Below, in pieces: positions 15,288-21,118 of a DNA stretch of 25,301 bases. The first letter of the stretch is position 1, and each line of letters opens with the position of its first letter. This DNA is from DSQQ01 sp964443075 (GTDB lineage Bacteria; Chloroflexota; Anaerolineae; 4572-78; J111). Where the stretch lies: assembly GCA_964443075.1 (NCBI GenBank), contig CAYUCB010000061.1, forward strand, positions 1 to 25,301. Reading direction: 5' to 3'. A program made the position numbers and the translations under genes. The notes beneath the pieces are model-generated. The model was given only the letters and a program-made list of their open reading frames with translations, made no database searches and had not been told where the DNA came from.

Positions 15288-15337
15288 TTATCAGTAAACA
15301 GTTATCAGTTAAACTGACTACTGAACACTGATAACTG
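15288..15337. repeat. CAGT/GATAACTG-type intergenic repeat, copy 2
   Basis: TTATCAGTAAACAGTTATCAG is followed by a core (15308-15337) that differs at two positions from the copy at 10968-10997. It fills the gap between the GcvT-like and DinB-like genes. Confidence 0.75.
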
Positions 15338-15356
15338 GATTTCACGAGGTATTGCT

Positions 15357-15869
15357 ATGAACCTTGACGATTGTTATAACCAACTCTCGGCTAACGCCAA
15401 GGCCATCCAACAACTGGTCGAAACCTGCCCCGCCGAGCAAGCCCGTTGGAAACCTTCTCTGGCAGACTGGTCAATTTTAGAAGTCATCAATCACCTGGTA
15501 GATGAAGAACGCGAAGATTTCCCTTTGCGGCTGCGCCACTTGCTGGCAGGGTCAGGCCAGCCCTGGCCGCCCATCCGCCCGGCGGAATGGGTGGCGGAGC
15601 GGGCCTACAACCAGCGCGATTTGGGCGAGTCCGTGCAGAATTTTATCACCGAGCGCCGGCGCTCGGTAGAATGGCTGTCCACCCTGGCCCAGGCCGATTG
15701 GAGCGTCCATTATTCCCACCCCCCGCTGGATTGGCTCTCGGCGGGCGACCTGCTGGCCTCGTGGACAGCGCACGACCTACTGCACCTGCGCCAACTGGTC
15801 GAGCTAAAATGGGCTTACACTCAAATTCAAGTAACGCCTTACGCCACCGTTTACGCCGGGGACGGGTAA
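15357..15869 (+). CDS. DinB-like four-helix metalloprotein
   Basis: Predicted protein of 170 residues, typical of DinB_2/YfiT-like proteins. It has the helical pattern with WSILEVINHLVDEEREDFPLRLRHLLAG and AHDLLHLRQLVEL. The three His at metal-ligand positions (INHLVDEE, AHDLLHLRQ) fit a divalent-metal site. Members include bacillithiol- or mycothiol-linked transferases and many proteins of unknown function, so no reaction is assigned. It lies inside the demethylation cluster in the same direction, which may point to a thiol- or metal-dependent step such as aldehyde detoxification; that is inference. GAGG stands eight bases before the ATG. A distant paralogue is at 19725-20249 on the other strand. 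Confidence 0.8.
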   Translation: MNLDDCYNQLSANAKAIQQLVETCPAEQARWKPSLADWSILEVINHLVDEEREDFPLRLRHLLAGSGQPWPPIRPAEWVAERAYNQRDLGESVQNFITERRRSVEWLSTLAQADWSVHYSHPPLDWLSAGDLLASWTAHDLLHLRQLVELKWAYTQIQVTPYATVYAGDG

Positions 15870-15873
15870 AGTA

Positions 15874-15989
15874 TTGTAAAACGTGATGCGTAAAACGTAA
15901 TGATTTACTGAGTTTGGACACCAGTCAAAAGGTGATGCGGCAAGCGAATGATTTTTGGCAAAAAACCATTACGTTTTACGTTTTACAAA
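15874..15989. repeat. TTGTAAAACGT inverted intergenic repeat
   Basis: TTGTAAAACGTGATGCGTAA (15874-15893), continuing to AACGTAATG, returns inverted as CATTACGTTTTACGTTTTAC (15967-15986). The copies differ by a five-base indel. The element fills most of the 161-base gap before the sarcosine-oxidase-type gene. Confidence 0.7.
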
Positions 15990-16030
15990 AATACACCTTG
16001 CATCGGTAAGGTTCTGGAGAAGCAATCCCA

Positions 16031-17269
16031 ATGAGCATCCTCACCAAACATTTCAACGCCATCGTCATCGGCGTGGGCGGGATGGGCAGCGTGACCTGCT
16101 ACGAACTGGCCCGCCGGGGCAAACGGGTGCTGGGCCTGGAACGCTTCGACATCCCCCATGATATGGGGTCGTCGCATGGCTATACCCGCATCATTCGCCT
16201 GGCTTATTACGAACACCCTTCGTATGTCATGCTGCTCCGCCGGGCCTATGAACTGTGGCGGGCCATTGAAGCCCGCACCGGCGAGAAAGTGCTGCATATC
16301 ATCGGCTCGCTCGATGCCGGGCCATCCGATAGCTGGGTTTTTAAAGGCTCGCTGCAATCCTGTCTGGAGCATGATTTACCTCACGAAGTTTTAACCGGCA
16401 AGGAACTGGCCCAACGGTTTCCCGGTTACCGCCTGCCTTTTGAAACCATGGCCGTGCTGCAGCCCGAAGGCGGCTTTTTAGAGCCGGAGCGCTGCGTCGT
16501 CACCTACGTGCAGGCCGCTATCGCCGCCGGGGCCGAAATCCACGGGCGCGAGCCGGTGCTGGCCTGGGAGCCGCACGGCGAAGGGGTGCGGGTCATCACC
16601 GAGCACGCCGCCTACACCGCCGATCGGCTGGTCATCACCGCCGGGGCCTGGAATGACCAGATGCTTCCCTTTTTAAGCGGCCTGGCCGTGCCGGAGCGGC
16701 AAGTGCTGGCCTGGCTCCAGCCGGGTCGGCCTGACTACTTTACCCCGGCCAACTTCCCGGTTTTCAATCTGCTGGTCGAAGAAGGGCGCTATTACGGCTT
16801 TCCGGTTCACGCCGTGCCGGGCTTTAAATTTGGCAAATACCATCACTTTGAAGAACACAGCCCCGCCGAACAGGTTGACCGCGCCCCCCGCCGCGATGAC
16901 GAACTGATGCTGCGCGAATTCGCCGCCCGCTATTTCCCGGACGGCTGCGGGCCGACCATGTCGCTCAAAGCCTGCATTTTCACCAACGCTCCCGACGGCC
17001 ATTTTATCATTGACCTGCACCCCGATTATCCCCAGGTCTCCTTTGCCTCGGCCTGTTCCGGGCACGGCTTTAAGTTTGCCAGCGTCATTGGCGAAATCAT
17101 GGCCGACCTGGCCGAGCGCGGGGAGACCAGGCACAACATTGAGTTGTTTCGGGTGAGCCGGTTTAACCGACCGCTAACCGCCGACCACAGACCGCCGTCA
17201 ATTAATGGCGGTCAGCCGTCCGCTGTCGGCGGTCGCTTGGGCAAAGGGGCCATCCGCCCGTTTTGGTAA
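16031..17269 (+). CDS. soxA: Monomeric sarcosine oxidase / N-methyl amino acid oxidase family flavoprotein
   Basis: Predicted protein of 412 residues. The dinucleotide fold starts IVIGVGGMGSVTCYELARRG (11-30). SSHGYTRIIRLAYY (47-60) holds the flavin-site Arg residues. GFKFGKYHH (264-272) has the active-site Lys266 and His. KACIFTNAPDGHFIID (313-328) has Cys315, matching the Cys that binds FAD covalently in monomeric sarcosine oxidase. SGHGFKFA (343-350) completes the site. The expected reaction is oxidation of sarcosine to glycine, formaldehyde and hydrogen peroxide. The conserved protein ends near LFRVSRFNRP (372-381); the last 30 residues come from a nested palindromic repeat fused in frame. 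The start has GGAGAAG upstream. The dehydrogenase gene follows after 15 bases, so the two are likely co-translated. Exact substrate is unproven. Confidence 0.92.
   Translation: MSILTKHFNAIVIGVGGMGSVTCYELARRGKRVLGLERFDIPHDMGSSHGYTRIIRLAYYEHPSYVMLLRRAYELWRAIEARTGEKVLHIIGSLDAGPSDSWVFKGSLQSCLEHDLPHEVLTGKELAQRFPGYRLPFETMAVLQPEGGFLEPERCVVTYVQAAIAAGAEIHGREPVLAWEPHGEGVRVITEHAAYTADRLVITAGAWNDQMLPFLSGLAVPERQVLAWLQPGRPDYFTPANFPVFNLLVEEGRYYGFPVHAVPGFKFGKYHHFEEHSPAEQVDRAPRRDDELMLREFAARYFPDGCGPTMSLKACIFTNAPDGHFIIDLHPDYPQVSFASACSGHGFKFASVIGEIMADLAERGETRHNIELFRVSRFNRPLTADHRPPSINGGQPSAVGGRLGKGAIRPFW
17177..17233. repeat. Nested palindromic repeat inside the 3' end of the oxidase gene
   Basis: ACCGCCGAC (17177-17185) pairs with GTCGGCGGT (17225-17233). 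Inside it GACCGCC (17190-17196) pairs with GGCGGTC (17207-17213). Both stems are perfect. The element lies wholly within the reading frame and encodes residues after the conserved end of the oxidase. Confidence 0.8.
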
Positions 17270-17284
17270 AAGAAGGAGGAAATA

Positions 17285-19723
17285 ATGCTTACCAAAGCGC
17301 GACTTGTCATCATCGGCGCGGGGATTGTGGGGTGCAGCGCCGCGTATCACCTGGCCCAAAAGGGCTGGCGCGACATCGTGGTGCTGGACCAGGGGCCGCT
17401 GTTTGAAACCGGCGGCTCCACCTCGCACGCGCCGGGGCTGGTTTTTCAAACCAATAGCTCCAAACTGATGTGCCACTTTGCCCAGGAAACAGTCAACCTG
17501 CTCACCGGCCTGCACACCGAAGCCAAACCCACCTGGTACCCGGTGGGCAGCCTCGAAGTGGCCTGCACCCCGGAACGGCTGGCCGACCTGCACCGCCGCC
17601 GGGGCTGGGCCGCCGCCTATGGCCTGGAAGGACATGTTATCTCGCCCGAAGAGGTCACCCATCGCCTCCCCCTCATTGACCCCGGCCAAATTTACGGCGG
17701 CTATTACGTCCCCACCGATGGCGACGCCAAAGCGGTTAACGCCGCTGCCGAAATGGCCCGCCTGGCCGAAGCCGCCGGCGCGGCCCGCTTTTACGGCCAT
17801 ATCCCCGTCACCGAGATTGAATTTGAAACCCGGCGCGGCCACCTCACCGCCGTCATCACCCCGCAGGGCCGCATTGATACGGAACGGGTTTTGCTCTGTA
17901 CCAACATCTGGGCCCCGGTGTTGGGCGATAAAGTGGGCCTCAAAATCCCCCTGATGGCGGTGGAGCATCTCTACGCCATGACCACCCCGCTGCCACAGTT
18001 GGCCGGTGAAACCCGCGAAATCGCCCAGCCCATTCTGCGCGACCAGGATCACGCCATGTATTACCGCCAGCACGCCGACGCTTACGGCATCGGCTCTTAC
18101 CAGCACGTCCCCCTGCTGGTTGACCCGCATCACCTGGGCCACGTCGCTATGCACAACTTTACCCCGGAACATTTTACCGCCGCCTGGGAGTCCACCACCC
18201 AAATTATGCCGGCGCTCAAACCGGCCGGTTTGACTCGCACCTTTAATGGTCTTTTCGCCTTCACCATTGACGGCATGCCCATTCTGGGCGAGTCGGCCCA
18301 ACTCAAGGGCTTTTGGACGGCGGTAGGGGTCTGGGTGACGCACTCCGGCGGGGTGGGCCGAGCCATTGCCGAGTGGCTGACCGACGGTGCGCCGGGTATG
18401 GATGTGCGCGAGGCCGACCTCAACCGCTTCCACGCCCATGCCCTGACCCGTTCTTATATTTTTGACCGCTGCTACAGCCAGTACGACGAGGTGTACGATA
18501 TTATCCACCCCATGCAGCAGATGGAAAAGCCCCGCCAACTGCGCCTCAGCCCCTTTTACCCGCGTTTGCAAGCCCAAAAAGCGGTCTCTTTTGAGGCCGC
18601 CGGATGGGAACGCCCGCAATGGCTGGAAGCCAACGCCAGTTTGGTGCCAGCCTACCACATCCCCACCCGCGAAGGTTGGGCCGCCCGTTACTGGTCGCCC
18701 ATCCAGGGGGGCGAACATTGCGCCGTGCGCGACCGGGCCGGCCTGTTCGATTTGTCGGCTTTTACCAAAATTGAAATTTCTGGCCCCGGTGCGCTGGCCT
18801 TTTTGCAATACTTGGCGGCCAATCAAATTGACCGGCCCCTCGGCCAGGTGGTTTACACCCCTCTGCTCACCCCCACCGGCGGCATCAAGGCCGATTTGAC
18901 CATCACCCGCCTGGCGCCTGACCGTTTTTGGGGGCTGACCGGCGGCGGCACGGGCCGGCTCGACCTGGCCTGGCTGCGTCGGCACGCTCCCGCCGACGGC
19001 TCGGTGGAGATAGCCGATGTGACTTCGCATTATTGCGCGGTGGGGTTGTGGGGGCCGCAGGCGCGGGCGGTGCTGCAAAAAGTTTGCGCCGAGGATGTGT
19101 CGAACCAGGCGTTTCCCTATTTCACGGCCCGGCGTCTTACCCTCGGTTACGTGCCGGTGCTGGCTTTGCGAGTCTCTTACGCCGGTGAGTTGGGCTGGGA
19201 AATTTACGCCTCCACCGAGTTGGGCTTGAAGCTGTGGGATACCCTGTGGGCGGCGGGGCAGGAGGTCGGCCTGATAGCCGCCGGGTTTGGAGCCTTTGAC
19301 TCACTGCGGTTGGAAAAGGGCTATCGCTCTTGGGGGGCCGACATCCACAGCGACTATAGCCCGTATGAGGCCGGTCTCGGTTGGACGGTCAAGCTGAATA
19401 AGGGGGATTTTCTGGGCCGGGAAGCCCTGCTAAACATTAAGGCGGCGGGGGTCAGCCGTAAGCTGTGCTGTCTCACCCTGGACGACCCGCAGGCGGTGGT
19501 GTTGGGTAAAGAACCGATTTTTGCCGGGGGGCAGGCGGTGGGGTATGTCACCAGCGCCAATTATGGCTACTCGGTGGGCAAGTTTATAGCTTATGGTTAT
19601 CTGCCCCTGGCCCACGCCGTCGAGGGGAACCGGGTTGAGGTAGAATATTTCGGCCAACGCCTGACCGCCACAGTCACCAAAGAGCCGCTGCTTGACCCGG
19701 AGAATGTCAGGCTAAAAGCCTGA
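17285..19723 (+). CDS. Dimethylglycine/sarcosine dehydrogenase-type FAD oxidoreductase with GcvT domains
   Basis: Predicted protein of 812 residues, the normal length of bacterial dimethylglycine oxidase/dehydrogenase homologues. The FAD DAO domain covers about 5-365, with GAGIVGCSAAYHL (11-23) and GGSTSHAPGL (43-52). His48 matches the His that carries FAD covalently in dimethylglycine dehydrogenase. An FAO_M-type linker follows to about 430, then GcvT_N (RDRAGLFDLSAFTKIEISGP, VSYAGELGWEIY, AFDSLRLEKGYRSWGADI) and GcvT_C (GYVTSANYGYSVGKFIAYGYL). It oxidises an N-methyl glycine and hands the methylene group to tetrahydrofolate, avoiding free formaldehyde. AGGAGG stands six bases before the ATG. 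It is the last + strand gene. Dimethylglycine is preferred over sarcosine because the preceding gene already encodes a sarcosine-oxidase-type enzyme. Confidence 0.94.
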   Translation: MLTKARLVIIGAGIVGCSAAYHLAQKGWRDIVVLDQGPLFETGGSTSHAPGLVFQTNSSKLMCHFAQETVNLLTGLHTEAKPTWYPVGSLEVACTPERLADLHRRRGWAAAYGLEGHVISPEEVTHRLPLIDPGQIYGGYYVPTDGDAKAVNAAAEMARLAEAAGAARFYGHIPVTEIEFETRRGHLTAVITPQGRIDTERVLLCTNIWAPVLGDKVGLKIPLMAVEHLYAMTTPLPQLAGETREIAQPILRDQDHAMYYRQHADAYGIGSYQHVPLLVDPHHLGHVAMHNFTPEHFTAAWESTTQIMPALKPAGLTRTFNGLFAFTIDGMPILGESAQLKGFWTAVGVWVTHSGGVGRAIAEWLTDGAPGMDVREADLNRFHAHALTRSYIFDRCYSQYDEVYDIIHPMQQMEKPRQLRLSPFYPRLQAQKAVSFEAAGWERPQWLEANASLVPAYHIPTREGWAARYWSPIQGGEHCAVRDRAGLFDLSAFTKIEISGPGALAFLQYLAANQIDRPLGQVVYTPLLTPTGGIKADLTITRLAPDRFWGLTGGGTGRLDLAWLRRHAPADGSVEIADVTSHYCAVGLWGPQARAVLQKVCAEDVSNQAFPYFTARRLTLGYVPVLALRVSYAGELGWEIYASTELGLKLWDTLWAAGQEVGLIAAGFGAFDSLRLEKGYRSWGADIHSDYSPYEAGLGWTVKLNKGDFLGREALLNIKAAGVSRKLCCLTLDDPQAVVLGKEPIFAGGQAVGYVTSANYGYSVGKFIAYGYLPLAHAVEGNRVEVEYFGQRLTATVTKEPLLDPENVRLKA

Positions 19724-19724
19724 C
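19706..19724. terminator. Perfect hairpin at the junction of convergent genes
   Basis: GTCAGGC-TAAAA-GCCTGAC is a perfect 7-base stem with a 5-base loop. It covers the dehydrogenase stop codon and ends one base before the stop of the opposing DinB-like gene. There is no U-tract, so termination is inferred from position; it may instead be a small dispersed repeat. Confidence 0.5.
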
Positions 19725-20249
19725 CTACTGGCCCTGTATCCAATGATCGCGGAAGTAAATTTGCCACGGCCCGCAACCATCAATGAAGGGCTGCATGAGG
19801 GCGCGCTCAGCCTGGACGGTGTGCATCAAATCGTGCCCGGCCCACTCATGCAACAATTCACTCATAGACACGAGGCCCAATTCCTGGTGGCGAGCTTGCC
19901 GGGTCAAATCTACAGGCGTTACCTGGTTGAGGGCGATTAAGCCATCGGCGCGGAGACGGGCAAACTCGGCGACTAAATCGGCCGGGGCCAGGATATCAGC
20001 CGGTTTAGTGCCCTCGGTATCAGGGTTAAAAGCCGGGAAATCCTGACCGGCCAGCAAGTACCTCACCCGTGCCGGAAACACCCACCGTTCCGTATCAACC
20101 AGATGTTGTAAACATTCCAGAGCCGACCACTCACCGGGCGCTGGCGGTCTGGAAAGCAAATCCGAGGGGAGGTGCTGGGTTAGATTGACCCACCGTAACG
20201 GGGTGGTTTGCAAAACAGTTCGGGCAGAGACAATAATGTTGCCTATCAA
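19725..20249 (-). CDS. DinB-like protein, second copy
   Basis: Predicted protein of 174 residues with the DinB_2 layout: PGEWSALECLQHLVDTERWVFPARVRYLLAG (about 38-68) and LHEWAGHDLMHTVQAERAL near the C-terminus. His residues at the three metal positions (QHLVDTE, GHDLMH) are kept. The start is TTG with AAGGAG six bases upstream; no ATG precedes the conserved region. It resembles the + strand gene at 15357 in the ARVRYLLAG/LRLRHLLAG stretch and in the His motifs. It follows the phosphatase gene after a repeat-filled gap and ends one base from the convergent dehydrogenase gene. No reaction can be assigned. Confidence 0.8.
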   Translation of the reverse strand: MIGNIIVSARTVLQTTPLRWVNLTQHLPSDLLSRPPAPGEWSALECLQHLVDTERWVFPARVRYLLAGQDFPAFNPDTEGTKPADILAPADLVAEFARLRADGLIALNQVTPVDLTRQARHQELGLVSMSELLHEWAGHDLMHTVQAERALMQPFIDGCGPWQIYFRDHWIQGQ

Positions 20250-20275
20250 GAATATCTCCTTAAAAATTAAAAATA

Positions 20276-20338
20276 GTGAACAGTCGTCAGTGATTAATGA
20301 ACAGTTGAACTGATGACTTATTACTGCTCACTGATTAC
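20276..20338. repeat. CAGT/GATTACT-type intergenic repeat, copy 3
   Basis: This diverged member of the repeat seen at 10941 and 15288 shares the GTTGAACTGAT stretch and multiple TCAGTGATTA units. It overlaps the end of the phosphatase gene, supplying its last residues (VISEQ). Confidence 0.6.
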
Positions 20339-21112
20339 TTTATCGGTTTCTTCCAACAAAAGCTGGTTCAACCGCACCCTATCCTCATCCGCCAGCCCTA
20401 GCCCCTGCCGAAAATAATCATCTACTGTGCCGTAATCCTGGCTGATTTGGTCCAAGGCAGCGGCCAAATATTCAGGGCGAACCTCCAACAGGGGCAAAAA
20501 TTTCTCTTTTGACACCCCAAAAAGGGCAAAGGGTCTGAGTTTTTGCAGCATCGCCACTTTAAACCCATGTAAATAGTGGTTGGATAGTAAATAATCCTGC
20601 TTCACCGACTCCAGCGGCACCTCTAAGGCCAGTTGAATCAACCCGCAGGCGATACCGGTGCGGTCTTTTCCGGCGGTGCAGTGAATCAACAGCGGCAGGT
20701 TGGCCGGGTCGGCGCTTAATTTGATAATTTCGGCAAACTCGGCCCGAAAATCGGTCACAAGTTCCCGGTAGATTTCCTGGGCTATCTGGCCGAAATCCGC
20801 CTTTCGGGCCTTGCCCAAGGTTAAAGAAAACAGCCGGGAAACAAAGCTCGACTCATCGTGGTGAGTGACTTTGATGGGCAGGTGGATGGCCTTGATACGA
20901 GCCTCATCAGGCAGGCGGTCAGGCTGACTTTCTCTCTCGCGGCGAGTCCGCAAATCGCAAATGGTTTTAATCCCCAAGGCTGAGAGTCTCTGCCAATCAG
21001 CTTCAGACGCTTTTGCCAGGCTGCCGCTTCGATAGAGCAGCCCTTTTTTTACCCTTGAGCCGTTTTGGGTTTCATATCCCCCAAAATCACGAAAGTTAAA
21101 GATCTTTTCCAT
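20321..21112 (-). CDS. Tyrosine/serine protein phosphatase (Y_phosphatase3 family)
   Basis: Predicted protein of 263 residues. The N-terminus NFRDFGGYETQNG (6-18) and LYRSGSLAKAS (26-36) are typical of this family, and HCTAGKDRTG (144-153) is the CX5R phosphatase loop with Cys145 and Arg151. No signal peptide or membrane segment is seen, so it is cytoplasmic. Family members act on phosphotyrosine, phosphoserine or small phosphorylated molecules. The start codon is six bases after the ATPase stop with only a weak ribosome site, so its translation probably depends on the ATPase gene. A functional link to ion transport or to the kinase at 3848-7558 is possible but not shown. The last residues lie in an intergenic repeat. 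Confidence 0.88.
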   Translation of the reverse strand: MEKIFNFRDFGGYETQNGSRVKKGLLYRSGSLAKASEADWQRLSALGIKTICDLRTRRERESQPDRLPDEARIKAIHLPIKVTHHDESSFVSRLFSLTLGKARKADFGQIAQEIYRELVTDFRAEFAEIIKLSADPANLPLLIHCTAGKDRTGIACGLIQLALEVPLESVKQDYLLSNHYLHGFKVAMLQKLRPFALFGVSKEKFLPLLEVRPEYLAAALDQISQDYGTVDDYFRQGLGLADEDRVRLNQLLLEETDKVISEQ

Positions 21113-21118
21113 CCGTAA

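Noticed and set aside
17198..19078. Open minus-strand frame of 626 codons opposite the dehydrogenase gene
   Set aside because: Gly/Gln/His-rich translation without domains; mirrors the third-position GC bias of the clearly real + strand gene.
10941..20338. CRISPR array made of the short intergenic repeats
   Set aside because: Copies are single, diverged and kilobases apart, with no regular spacers and no cas genes.
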